DNA of 32,676 nt, from assembly GCA_015056245.1 (NCBI GenBank), contig SVGQ01000025.1, forward strand, positions 1-32,676, read 5' to 3'. Of the stretch, positions 15,882 through 23,799 are shown piece after piece (within the stretch, counting starts at the first letter, position 1; each line of letters opens with the position of its first letter). This stretch comes from Clostridiales bacterium. Its GTDB lineage: Bacteria; Bacillota; Clostridia; Christensenellales; Aristaeellaceae. Below the pieces are notes generated by a model. That model made no database searches. It was not told where the DNA came from and worked only from the letters and a program-made list of their open reading frames with translations. A program made the translations under genes and the position numbers.

Positions 15882-16154
15882 TCAAACCAGCGAAATGTGC
15901 TTGCCCAGCAGTACAAACAGATTTATCAGCAGATAAACCAGCAGATAAAGGTTTACCAATGCACCGCTGATCTGCAGATAGCCCCTCGTAAAGCGGCGGA
16001 AACGACCGCGCTTGGGTTTGGGCTTATTTGCATGGGGCTTGGGGAGCGTTTCTGACCCTTGGGGATTCTGCACAGGTTGATACGCGTGCGGATTGGGATT
16101 GGCATAGTTTTGCGGCGCATGATTTGGCTGCATTTCATTCAAATGGTTCGACAC
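15882..16154 (-). CDS. Small membrane protein of unknown function
   Basis: A 90-residue protein not recognised from any family. The N-terminal half is rich in Asn, Pro and Gln (NYANPNPHAYQPVQNPQG), a strongly basic patch follows (KPKPKRGRFRRFTRG, about 46-60), and the C-terminus is a single hydrophobic helix (ALVNLYLLVYLLINLFVLLG). This predicts a tail-anchored protein with a cytoplasmic basic region. The GTG at 16154 is preferred because AAGGAGG lies seven bases before it; the ATG at 16160 is only one base from that site. It precedes the DUF4230-like gene by 18 bases in one operon. Confidence 0.65.
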   Translation of the reverse strand: MSNHLNEMQPNHAPQNYANPNPHAYQPVQNPQGSETLPKPHANKPKPKRGRFRRFTRGYLQISGALVNLYLLVYLLINLFVLLGKHISLV

Positions 16155-16170
16155 GACCATCCCTCCTTAC

Positions 16171-16188
16171 AGCGGCTGCTCTGCCGCT
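16171..16188. promoter_or_regulatory. Leader hairpin upstream of the small membrane protein
   Basis: AGCGGC (16171-16176) pairs with GCCGCT (16183-16188) across a six-base loop, just upstream of the ribosome binding site in the transcript leader. It may stabilise the message or affect translation; this is inference. Confidence 0.3.
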
Positions 16189-16196
16189 CAACTGTC

Positions 16197-16202
16197 ATTA
16201 TA
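16197..16202 (-). promoter_or_regulatory. -10 box for the small protein/DUF4230 operon
   Basis: TATAAT on the minus strand, about 40 bases upstream of the GTG start. The -35 at 17 bases (TGGCAT, 16220-16225) is poor. The spacer holds AACTGTCGAAAAA, a piece shared with the end of the insert at 12079-12241. Confidence 0.45.
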
Positions 16203-16262
16203 CAACAAACTGTCGAAAAATGCCATACTATGCTTATGGAGCGCATACTGCAACGGGAAAAA

Positions 16263-17285
16263 TCAGATGTTAGGATTCACCTGACGCAGGGTTTCGCCCT
16301 TGATCAACTCACCGATCACCGTTACATTCTGGATACCGGCAGTCAACGGTTCCTCGGCAGTGCGGATCAGCATTTCAGCAGCACGCTGGCCCATTTGAAC
16401 GGTATTCTGCTTAACGGTGGTCAGCATGGGGCGCATCAGCTGTGAAAGGAAATGCCCGTCATAGCCAGCGATGGAAATATCTTCGCCAATGCGCAGACCG
16501 CTATCCCGAATCGCATCCATACCGCCGATGGCTGCAAGGTCATCGGTAACAAAGATGCAGGTGGGCGGCTGAGGCAGTTTGAGCAGTTTCTGCACCACAG
16601 CATAGCACTTATGCGCATCCTGATAGTCGGATTCCTCAAGGTATTCATTATGGACAGGAATACCGTTTGCCAGCATAGCCCGGTGGAAACCGGTGAGGCG
16701 GCTCTTGGTGACAGCGCTCTTCTTGCCGTGCACGTATGCGATACGGGTATGACCCAGTTGGGCAGCGCGGTATACCAGCAGCTCCATACCAGCCACATTG
16801 TCGCTGAGCACACAGGAACGGTTATCGAAGCTGTGGTCGATGGTAACCGCGGGCAGATCGCTCTGCATCAGCTGCACGATCTCAGGAGAATAGAAGTCAA
16901 TACAGGCTACGCATACACCGTCCACATTCCGATAATGGCAGTGCTCCAGAAAGGTCATGCTGCGCTGATTGATGTTATGATTGATAAAAGTAATGTCATA
17001 CCCCTTTTGTTCGGCGGTACGCTTAAAACTATCCAGCACTGCGGAAAAAAAAGGATGGGTCAGACCGCTGCCGAATTCATCGGCAAACAGAACGCCCAAA
17101 TTGTACGAACGATTCGTTTTGAGCGCTCTGGCAAGCGCGTTGGGATGATAGCCGATTTCTTTGGCTGTTTCCAGCACGCGCTTGCGGGTTTCCTCGCTGA
17201 TATCGCTGTAGTGATTCAACGCCTTACTGACTGTGGAAATAGAAAGTCCGCATTTTTCTGAAACATCTCTGATGGTAACAGCCAT
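16263..17285 (-). CDS. LacI-family transcriptional regulator (orphan)
   Basis: 340-residue LacI/GalR-family repressor. The helix-turn-helix is at residues 4-26 (TIRDVSEKCGLSISTVSKAL), the hinge region has PNALARALKTNRSYNLGVLF, and the ligand-binding domain runs to the end with TCIFVTDDLAAIGGMDAIRD and DISIAGYDG. ATG 17285 follows GAGGGCG. No sugar transporter or hydrolase gene adjoins it, so its regulon must lie elsewhere or include the flanking minus-strand genes. The intergenic region upstream contains AT-rich direct repeats around TTCG that could be its own operator. Effector unknown. Confidence 0.9.
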   Translation of the reverse strand: MAVTIRDVSEKCGLSISTVSKALNHYSDISEETRKRVLETAKEIGYHPNALARALKTNRSYNLGVLFADEFGSGLTHPFFSAVLDSFKRTAEQKGYDITFINHNINQRSMTFLEHCHYRNVDGVCVACIDFYSPEIVQLMQSDLPAVTIDHSFDNRSCVLSDNVAGMELLVYRAAQLGHTRIAYVHGKKSAVTKSRLTGFHRAMLANGIPVHNEYLEESDYQDAHKCYAVVQKLLKLPQPPTCIFVTDDLAAIGGMDAIRDSGLRIGEDISIAGYDGHFLSQLMRPMLTTVKQNTVQMGQRAAEMLIRTAEEPLTAGIQNVTVIGELIKGETLRQVNPNI

Positions 17286-17336
17286 TTCGCGCCCTCTTTT
17301 CTCTCTGTGCTGAACGGTGCAAATTGTTCCTTATGC

Positions 17337-17342
17337 ATTATA
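17337..17342 (-). promoter_or_regulatory. -10 box of the orphan lacI gene
   Basis: TATAAT on the minus strand, about 50 bases before the start codon; no good -35 is visible at 16-18 bases, so an activator or a weak promoter is possible. Confidence 0.4.
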
Positions 17343-17380
17343 CATGAAAATGGGCGGAATATCATCCCTAAAAAGGAGAA

Positions 17381-17429
17381 TTTTCGTATTTTTTTCGTTT
17401 TTGAAATATAGGTTTTCGTATTTTATTCG
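17381..17429. repeat. Pair of 17-base direct repeats TTTTCGTATTTTWTTCG
   Basis: Copies at 17381-17397 and 17413-17429 differ at one base and are spaced 32 bases start to start, about three helical turns, so they would face the same side of DNA. They lie between the SpoIID-like gene and the lacI-type gene; the second copy overlaps the last codons of the SpoIID-like gene. Possible regulator binding sites. Confidence 0.5.
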
Positions 17430-19222
17430 CTGGTCAGGTAACTTTCCATCACATAACCGCTGATGCTGTCTGTTTCCACCTGCACCCAGCCTTCTTCCGG
17501 GCAGCGCTGAACGACCAATAAACGTTGGTTTTTGTACAAACGCATCAGAATATCGCTGCTAAGGTCCGGACGAGAACGTAAATTCAGGGAACTGTCTTCC
17601 GAAATTTCAGTTACCACCGCATACCATTGACCGGACGATGCGGGCTTGGTAACCGGCATCAGGGTAGGACGTGGCGTAACCGTCGGCGCAGGACCAGCGG
17701 TGGCAGCCAGTGCCTGATCCGGTACAGGAATCGCCTGATCAGCGAAATGGAAACGCATCAGTTCCATTCCGGGGTAATAAAAGTCAAGGATATCGGTATA
17801 TGCTTTCTCATAGGTACCCGCCATCCATTCCGCGCCTCTCTGACTCATTCCAACGCCATGACCATAGCGACGGGCTTGCAGCTCGTATCCTTTCTCGTCT
17901 TCCACCAGGGTCCAGATCTCATTATCGAAATTGCCGCTGATGTTCAGCGCAAAAGCATTCTCAACGGTTTTGAAAACCGGCAGTTGAAGCGAAAACGGTT
18001 GCGGAATCAATTCAAAAGAGCCGTAGATCGGAGCCGGGGTCTGAGTGGGCGCAGGGGTTGCCGTGGGCTCCGCGGTTTGAGGCGCCGGCGTTTCAAACAG
18101 GTAAACTTCTTCGTCATCGGGATCAGCCACCGCCGGCGCATCTGTCCGGGTGCGCCCGCTGAGGCTTACTTTCATACTAAGCCTTGTCAGATGCAAAGAA
18201 TCTTTAGAAGAAGGGGTATCCAGCAACACATCCGACACTTGATGTACCTGAATGCTTTCAGGCGCAGGATCATAGCCAAGCGCAGCAAGTTCCTCCGCCA
18301 ATACAACCGCCAGCAGCTTTCGGAGACCATAGGGTGCTGTTTCCTTTTCGGTATATGTCTTGTTTATGCGGAAGGACCGCACAGTACTGGCTGGGTTCTC
18401 CACATCGTAGGGATCACTGCCGAAGGTATAGTAGCCAAAATCTTCATTGGTAGGCCATACACTTTGCACCAGTTCCATCTGCCCACCGTTGCTGGCAGAA
18501 TAATAACATTGCGCCAAGCGTCCCTTGTAGAAGCCACAGACTCCCCGGGTATCTGCAACCGCAGCCTCGGTTTGTGCAAAGCCCGGCAGGTATCCCTTGA
18601 ACACCTGATCATTGGTGGTATCTACCACATCGTAAGCTTTGGAGGCATCTGCCTTCCTCAGTACATAAGTACGCGCTGCTATGGTCTGTGCTTTGAGCGC
18701 TTCCACGGGGAAAGAGTCGCTCATCTCATACGGCACCACACCCAGCAGATAATCCTCCACATGTATACTCAGCACTGGATAGAGTTTTCCCTCGTTGACA
18801 CACAGAGACAAATCGCCCAGATACAGCGGTTCAAAATTGATGCGGAAAAACCCTGCCTTCTCATTGCCCGTCGATTGCGTATCCGCATAGCGGCGCAGAT
18901 AGACGCTGTCACCCATCCGTAAAGAAAGCCCATCCATATACAAATAGATGCATCCATTGCGAAGAATAAACGCCAGTTTGCTGCCGCTTTCCACGAACAA
19001 CTCGTTACCGTTGCCGAAAGCCACTCCATAGGGCGTTGTCACTTGAATATCCAACCGATCCGTCAGATTCAACCGGCTGAGCAGTACCCGCACAATTGGA
19101 TCCACGCCAGAAGGGGCAGAGGGAATCAACCCCTCCGCCACGGAGGCAAAGATCATTGCGATACAGCAGCATATCGCCAACAGCAGCATCATTGCAGACC
19201 TGATATATTTGCGCTTTTTCAT
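17423..19222 (-). CDS. SpoIID/LytB-type peptidoglycan-acting protein with C-terminal SH3 domain
   Basis: Secreted or membrane-anchored protein of 599 residues with an N-terminal signal/anchor (about 8-28). The SpoIID domain has GVVPYEMSDSFPVEALKAQT (161-180), where E166 matches the catalytic glutamate of SpoIID lytic transglycosylases, then IAARTYVL. The domain ends in GHGVGMSQRGAEWMAG (454-469) and ILDFYYPG. A roughly 100-residue insert with a Thr/Pro/Ala linker (about 378-400) interrupts it. After a second Pro/Thr linker (about 507-527) a bacterial SH3 domain follows (SLNLRSRPDLSSDILMRLY to GYVMESYL). This exceeds the roughly 340 residues of B. subtilis SpoIID, so it is a relative rather than SpoIID itself. 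The ATG at 19222 has AAAGGAG; the ORF extends upstream without a ribosome binding site. Confidence 0.85.
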   Translation of the reverse strand: MKKRKYIRSAMMLLLAICCCIAMIFASVAEGLIPSAPSGVDPIVRVLLSRLNLTDRLDIQVTTPYGVAFGNGNELFVESGSKLAFILRNGCIYLYMDGLSLRMGDSVYLRRYADTQSTGNEKAGFFRINFEPLYLGDLSLCVNEGKLYPVLSIHVEDYLLGVVPYEMSDSFPVEALKAQTIAARTYVLRKADASKAYDVVDTTNDQVFKGYLPGFAQTEAAVADTRGVCGFYKGRLAQCYYSASNGGQMELVQSVWPTNEDFGYYTFGSDPYDVENPASTVRSFRINKTYTEKETAPYGLRKLLAVVLAEELAALGYDPAPESIQVHQVSDVLLDTPSSKDSLHLTRLSMKVSLSGRTRTDAPAVADPDDEEVYLFETPAPQTAEPTATPAPTQTPAPIYGSFELIPQPFSLQLPVFKTVENAFALNISGNFDNEIWTLVEDEKGYELQARRYGHGVGMSQRGAEWMAGTYEKAYTDILDFYYPGMELMRFHFADQAIPVPDQALAATAGPAPTVTPRPTLMPVTKPASSGQWYAVVTEISEDSSLNLRSRPDLSSDILMRLYKNQRLLVVQRCPEEGWVQVETDSISGYVMESYLTSE

Positions 19223-19293
19223 GCTTTTTCTCCTTTCCGTTTCCCCGGGCTGAAGCCAAAGCAACCGCGTATAGAACGAAGGATTGCGACAAA

Positions 19294-19322
19294 ATCATAC
19301 CATGACGCCAAAAAAAGTACAA
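19294..19322 (-). promoter_or_regulatory. Promoter of the SpoIID-like gene
   Basis: On the minus strand TTGTAC (19317-19322) and TATGAT (19294-19299) are 17 bases apart, and TGG before the -10 makes it an extended -10. Confidence 0.65.
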
Positions 19323-19369
19323 GTATTCATCTCTGCCAATACCGGTGTAAATCGGAAAGTCTGCGACGA

Positions 19370-21187
19370 TCACAACAACGCCGCAACCAGACTGCAGACA
19401 ATGATCCCCGCCATTGTTGGCAACAGAATGGACAGAAGAGTCCAGCCCACGTGTCTGGTTTCTTTGTATATTGTCAGAATCGTAGTGCCACAAGGCCAAT
19501 GAAACATAGAAAACAGCGCTGTGCAAAGGGCGGTTCCAGCCGACCAGCCATGGGTCTTGAGCACAGTTTGGAGCGTCATCAGTTGCAGGGGCTCCATCAG
19601 TTGATTCTGGGAAAGATAAATCATCAGAACAATCGGAAGAACGATCTCATTGGCTGGCAAGCCCAGCAGGAACGCCAACAGGATAGCGCCATCCATCCCA
19701 AGCACTCGTCCAAAAGGATCCAATCCGTGGGCGATATACTGCAAAAGAGAAGTGTCGCCGATTTTGAGATACCCCAGAATCCACAACAGTAAGCCTGCCG
19801 GTGCAGCGACTGTTACCGCCCGCATCAAAACACCAATGGTTCTGTCCATAACAGAACGAAGAATAACCTGTCCGGTCTTGGGTGCGCGAAATGGCGGCAA
19901 TTCCAATACATAGGCGCTGCTCATACCTCTGAGAACCGTTTTGGACAATCCCAGCGACAACAGCAGCGTCATGCCCACACTGAGCGCCAACAGTCCTACC
20001 AATACAACAGCAGACAGTACACTCCCCCATCCTCCTCCGCCTGTAACCAGAAAGGCAGAGATCAACGTGATCAAAAATGGCAAGCGTCCATTGCATGGCG
20101 TGATTGCATTGGTCAGAATTGCAATCATTCGTTCTCTGGGACTCTGAATAATCCGGCAGCCAGTGACCCCCACTGCATTGCATCCAAGACCCATGCACAT
20201 GCACAGCGCCTGTTTTCCGCAGGCATGACAACTGCGGAAGCACCGATCCATATTAAAGGCGATTCGTGGTAAGTATCCCAGATCTTCCAGCAAAGTGAAC
20301 AATGGAAAGAAAATCGCCATGGGCGGCAGCATCACCGCAACCACCCACGCCAATGTACGGTACATGCCATGGACGACCGCGCCCGTCAGCCATTCCGGCG
20401 CATTCCATTGAATAAACCATTGACTCAGTGTGTCTTCAAGCCTGAACAACCATTTTGACAGCCATTCAGAAGGAATATTGGCACCAAACAAGGTCAGATA
20501 AAACAGCACCAGAAGCAATGCCAGCATGATCGGAATCCCGGTAGCAGGACTGCACAGCCAGCGATCCATACGCTGATTCCGATTCTTCAATTCATTCCCC
20601 TCATCAACCAACAGGCATTTGTCTGCAATGGCATCGGCCTTTTGATGAAGTGGTACAGTATGCCTTTCTTCGTTTGCGCTCTTTTGATTTGGAAAATGAG
20701 CCGTCTTTCGCACCGTTTTTTTCAAACGATCGATCCCCTGACCTTCTTTTGCACTGATCCCTACCACCGGCAGACCAAGTTCTCTTTCCAAAGTTGTCAG
20801 GTCTATACCGATCCCCTGACGCCTTGCTTCATCCATCAAATTAACACATACCACCGTTCTGCTGCACAAATCAGAAGTCTGTAGCGCCAATACCATACTG
20901 CGTGCCAGACAGGTTGCATCACATACCACGATTGCCACATCGTATTCACCATGCAACAGATAATCTGCTGTGACCATCTCATCAGGCGAACCATGTTGCA
21001 GGGAATAAGCGCCCGGCAAATCGATCAGCGTCCAGGAACCATCCTCGTCGTGCACAGTACCTTTTGCGCTTTCCACGGTTTTTCCCGCCCAATTCCCGGT
21101 ATGCTGATGCATCCCTGTCAGCGCATTAAACACGGTGCTTTTACCCACGTTGGGATTACCGCATAGAACTGCTGTGAGTCCTGCCAT
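19370..21187 (-). CDS. feoB: Ferrous iron transporter FeoB
   Basis: GTP-dependent Fe2+ importer in the cytoplasmic membrane, 605 residues, shorter than the roughly 770 of E. coli FeoB. The N-terminal G domain has G1 GNPNVGKS (10-17), G3 DLPG (56-59) and G4 NLMD (116-119). The membrane domain begins near residue 225 and carries the Gate-type segments with MGLGCNAVGVTGCRI and GLPANEIVLPIVLMIYLS. Cysteine-rich RSCHACGKQALCMCM precedes the first gate. The start ATG at 21187 has AGAAAGGGGC upstream and overlaps the end of feoA by 32 bases, so translation is coupled. Confidence 0.95.
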   Translation of the reverse strand: MAGLTAVLCGNPNVGKSTVFNALTGMHQHTGNWAGKTVESAKGTVHDEDGSWTLIDLPGAYSLQHGSPDEMVTADYLLHGEYDVAIVVCDATCLARSMVLALQTSDLCSRTVVCVNLMDEARRQGIGIDLTTLERELGLPVVGISAKEGQGIDRLKKTVRKTAHFPNQKSANEERHTVPLHQKADAIADKCLLVDEGNELKNRNQRMDRWLCSPATGIPIMLALLLVLFYLTLFGANIPSEWLSKWLFRLEDTLSQWFIQWNAPEWLTGAVVHGMYRTLAWVVAVMLPPMAIFFPLFTLLEDLGYLPRIAFNMDRCFRSCHACGKQALCMCMGLGCNAVGVTGCRIIQSPRERMIAILTNAITPCNGRLPFLITLISAFLVTGGGGWGSVLSAVVLVGLLALSVGMTLLLSLGLSKTVLRGMSSAYVLELPPFRAPKTGQVILRSVMDRTIGVLMRAVTVAAPAGLLLWILGYLKIGDTSLLQYIAHGLDPFGRVLGMDGAILLAFLLGLPANEIVLPIVLMIYLSQNQLMEPLQLMTLQTVLKTHGWSAGTALCTALFSMFHWPCGTTILTIYKETRHVGWTLLSILLPTMAGIIVCSLVAALL

Positions 21188-21425
21188 TTTCCTGCCCCTT
21201 TCTGCACAGGATCCTCTCAGCATCACTGTTACGAATCCCGAGCGTTGCACCTCTCACCAAATAAGCACGCGGATCACCAAAGGCGGAGGGATACATACAT
21301 CGAATCCGACTGCCTTCCACCAGTCCCAAATCATTGAGCCGGGTTCGCATCGCATGAGAACCACCAACAGATACAACAGCCGCTTCTTCCCCTATTGCAA
21401 GATCGCTCAATGGAACCAACTTCAT
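21156..21425 (-). CDS. feoA: Ferrous iron transport protein A
   Basis: Small SH3-like cytoplasmic protein of 89 residues that assists FeoB. It begins MKLVPLSDLAIGEEAAVVSV and has the family pattern RLNDLGLVEGSRIRCMYPSAFGDPRAYLVRGATLGIRNSDAERI. The ATG at 21425 has GAGGAGG; codons further upstream in frame have no ribosome binding site. The 32-base overlap with feoB is unusual in length but the order feoA-feoB is standard. Confidence 0.93.
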   Translation of the reverse strand: MKLVPLSDLAIGEEAAVVSVGGSHAMRTRLNDLGLVEGSRIRCMYPSAFGDPRAYLVRGATLGIRNSDAERILCRKGQENGRTHSSSMR

Positions 21426-21555
21426 ACGATCCTCCTCTTTCTTTGAAAAGCACAGATGAAGTGCCGCTTTATGTACCCTATGCCAACCATTAGGGGATGT
21501 GCAAAGAACCACAATCTGCTTTGCCTGTGGTTTTGATTCTTTTTTCCTGAAGGAC

Positions 21556-21584
21556 TTGCACATGCAGGGGATTACAGGTATAAT
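21556..21584 (+). promoter_or_regulatory. Promoter of tRNA-Leu
   Basis: TTGCAC (21556-21561) and perfect TATAAT (21579-21584) with a 17-base spacer, ten bases upstream of the mature tRNA 5' end. Confidence 0.8.
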
Positions 21585-21594
21585 ATTCATGTTT

Positions 21595-21680
21595 GCGGTA
21601 GTGCTGGAATTGGCATACAGACTTGACTTAAAATCAAGCGCCCTATGGGATTGCGGGTTCAAGTCCCGCCTGCCGCACCA
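21595..21680 (+). tRNA. tRNA-Leu (anticodon UAA)
   Basis: 86 nt including an encoded CCA. The acceptor stem pairs GCGGTAG (21595-21601) with CTGCCGC (21670-21676); the discriminator is A and CCA is at 21678-21680. The anticodon stem CTTGA/TCAAG encloses CTTAAAA, giving anticodon TAA (21629-21631), which reads UUA. A long variable arm with a CCC/GGG stem is typical of tRNA-Leu, and the T arm is GCGGGTTCAAGTCCCGC. Confidence 0.96.
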
Positions 21681-21707
21681 TCAAGGCACTTTCGAAAAGA
21701 AGGTCTC

Positions 21708-21742
21708 AAACGCTCAGCCCATCACGTGCGGCTGAGCGTTTT
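21708..21742 (+). terminator. Terminator after tRNA-Leu
   Basis: A 12-bp stem AAACGCTCAGCC (21708-21719) with GGCTGAGCGTTT (21730-21741), a ten-base loop and a run of T residues at its 3' side. Confidence 0.85.
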
Positions 21743-21766
21743 GATGTTCCTGACAATGAATACTGC

Positions 21767-21795
21767 TTGTGTTCTCAGGGTATCTGATGTACAAT
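21767..21795 (+). promoter_or_regulatory. Promoter of the EamA transporter
   Basis: TTGTGT (21767-21772) and TACAAT (21790-21795) at a 17-base spacing, about 50 bases before the start codon. Confidence 0.6.
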
Positions 21796-21847
21796 TCGAA
21801 TGCCAGAACAACCGTACCAATGAAGTACTGGATCATCGGAGGCGTTT

Positions 21848-22732
21848 ATGTATTCCAAGGCTAAAACCTATCTGATTCTATTTGCCGGAGTTTTTGCTCT
21901 GTCCACATCCGCCATATTTGTTAAGCTGGCTAAGGCACCGTCATCGGTCGTTGCCTTTTATCGCTTGCTATTGGCAGCTCTGATTCTTCTGCCCTTTTTG
22001 GTATTCAGCCAGAAGCGCCGCACGGAAGTCCGGCAGCTGCAATGCCGTCAATGGCTGCAAATCGTCACAGCAGGAACGCTGCTGGCGCTGCACTATGTGC
22101 TCTGGTTTGAATCATTGGGATACACATCCATTGCCAGCTCAACCGTGCTTGTATGTCTGCAGCCATTATTTTCGCTGGCATTGGAACGCTTTGTCCTCCG
22201 AAAAAGAATCAAACCCACTGCCATGATCGGCTGTATGATCGCTTTGGCGGGATGCATATTGATCGGATACGGCGATTTTCAGATCAGCGGCAAGCATCTG
22301 TTGGGCGATATTCTTGCATTGATCGCTGCCGGGGTGATCTCCCTTTACTATTTTGTCGGTGAGAAGATCCGAAAAGCAGTTTCTGCTGTCACCTACTCCA
22401 CATTGGGTTACTCGTCTAGTGCGGCAGTACTGCTTGCCTATATCCTGATCCGCAAAGACCCTCTTGTCGGTTATCCGATGCAAACCTGGCTGGTGCTTGC
22501 TGCTCTGGCCGTTATTTCGACCATTGGCGGTCAGTTCATTTTCAATCTTCTGCTCAAGAAGGTGCCGGCCTCCGCGGTTACCATGAGTATTCTTGGAGAG
22601 CCGATCGGCACCTGCCTGCTGGCTTATCTGATATTCCATGAGGGCATTGCCATGCAGCAGTTCCTCGGCATGATGGTTATTCTGGCTGGTATGGTGGTCT
22701 ATTTTCTTCCGGAGCGAAAGAGCGAATCGTGA
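21848..22732 (+). CDS. EamA/DMT-superfamily transporter (RhaT/RarD-like permease)
   Basis: Ten-helix membrane transporter, 294 residues, with two EamA repeats of about 140 residues each. The first repeat has AIFVKLAKAPSSVVAFYRLLLAALILLP and ends SSTVLVCLQPLFSLALERFVLRKRI; the second ends SAVTMSILGEPIGTCLLAYLIFHEGI, the hallmark Pro-containing loops of the family. ATG 21848 has CGGAGGC. It stands alone between tRNA-Leu and a bidirectional terminator. Members export amino acids or other metabolites; the substrate is not predictable. Confidence 0.92.
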   Translation: MYSKAKTYLILFAGVFALSTSAIFVKLAKAPSSVVAFYRLLLAALILLPFLVFSQKRRTEVRQLQCRQWLQIVTAGTLLALHYVLWFESLGYTSIASSTVLVCLQPLFSLALERFVLRKRIKPTAMIGCMIALAGCILIGYGDFQISGKHLLGDILALIAAGVISLYYFVGEKIRKAVSAVTYSTLGYSSSAAVLLAYILIRKDPLVGYPMQTWLVLAALAVISTIGGQFIFNLLLKKVPASAVTMSILGEPIGTCLLAYLIFHEGIAMQQFLGMMVILAGMVVYFLPERKSES

Positions 22733-22747
22733 TCATGAGCCCACTGC

Positions 22748-22780
22748 AAAAGGCCCGGCGTTTTCTGTACCGGGCCTTTT
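22748..22780. terminator. Bidirectional terminator between EamA and the secreted protein gene
   Basis: Perfect 11-bp stem AAAAGGCCCGG with CCGGGCCTTTT, loop of 11. A tract and T tract on both sides let it end both convergent transcripts. Confidence 0.88.
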
Positions 22781-22795
22781 GTGTATCAAAAACTG

Positions 22796-23629
22796 TCATC
22801 CATGAGACGAATCATTCATCTTGATATTGAGAATCATTCCATCACTGGCATCCAAATCTACGGACCATAGCAAAGAAGCGTCATCATGTTCTCCCTGGTA
22901 GTAGTGAACAGACCAGATTTCCGCACCCATGGGATCGTATTGTTTGCTGAGATTGTATTGGACAACCACATGATATGCAGACAACGCATTCAGATCGCCA
23001 AAAAAGCAGCAATCTGCAAGGGCTTGATCAGCAATCTGCAGTGCTGTTTCTTCTGAAACAGCGTTTTCCATTGGCAGCGCGGCTGCATGCCACATTTCAC
23101 GGGGTTCGAAGAGCATGTGGAACAGATACCGCGTCTCCAACGACCAGAAGTTCTTAGGAGACGACAACGCTTCCTCACATCTCTGTTGCATGGCCCAAGT
23201 GGTATTGGAAAACACATCAATATTCGAGCATTGCTCATTCATGACCACACACGCCGCCATTTGAGGAATTTTCTCTGGAAAGAAGCTGATGAACCATATT
23301 TCCCGATAACCATCCTGCAACAAAGCAGCTTGCCAAGTCAGCCGGGCTTGGTCTACCTCAAGGGCAGGAAAATCGTACAGACCTTCAATTGCGCTTGGCC
23401 TGATGCATTCAGGATGTGACAGTGCCGCCTCCAAAGCCGCGCTGAGAACCTCTTCTTTCGGCTGCACATCAAAAACCAGTTGTTCAAGGGATGCATTTGC
23501 ATCCATCGCAAGCGAGCAGAACAGCGGATTGGGATCAAACAATTGACTGTCAGCATAAGCACGACCGCACAGTAAACAGAACACCAGCCATAGCGCAAGA
23601 CCCGTTCTTTGAACAAACACCATCTTCAT
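22796..23629 (-). CDS. Secreted protein of unknown function
   Basis: 277 residues, not recognised. The N-terminus MKMVFVQRTGLALWLVFCLL ending near RAYA/D is a signal peptide. The rest is extracellular; it has several cysteines, and the last 60 residues (YDPMGAEIWSVHYYQG then LLWSVDLDASDGMILNIKM) resemble the end of PepSY-type domains, which often read W.v.lDa.tG.i. This similarity is weak. ATG 23629 follows GGGAGGG; the preceding TTG would add one residue. It is a single gene ending in the shared terminator at 22748-22780. Confidence 0.7.
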   Translation of the reverse strand: MKMVFVQRTGLALWLVFCLLCGRAYADSQLFDPNPLFCSLAMDANASLEQLVFDVQPKEEVLSAALEAALSHPECIRPSAIEGLYDFPALEVDQARLTWQAALLQDGYREIWFISFFPEKIPQMAACVVMNEQCSNIDVFSNTTWAMQQRCEEALSSPKNFWSLETRYLFHMLFEPREMWHAAALPMENAVSEETALQIADQALADCCFFGDLNALSAYHVVVQYNLSKQYDPMGAEIWSVHYYQGEHDDASLLWSVDLDASDGMILNIKMNDSSHG

Positions 23630-23752
23630 CAATATACCCTCCCAGCATTTACGATCAATGCAACGTTTGTGAGGGCTGTTTCATTCCGCATCGCAGGCAG
23701 GTGTTACATAGATTTCCATTGTTTGCGGGTTAACAAGATATTTCATCCAACC

Positions 23753-23786
23753 AAAAAAGCAGCACGACCGAAGTCATGCTGCCTTT
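23753..23786 (-). terminator. Terminator after the ferredoxin gene
   Basis: Ten-pair stem 23759-23768 with 23773-23782 (one mismatch/wobble), a CGAA tetraloop (TTCG on the minus strand) and six T residues following on the minus strand. Confidence 0.88.
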
Positions 23787-23799
23787 TGGTTAAATTGCA

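Noticed and set aside
12276-16154. A complete canonical Zorya defence system
   Set aside because: No ZorC, ZorD or ZorE-like gene is present on either side; only the stator-like pair can be claimed.
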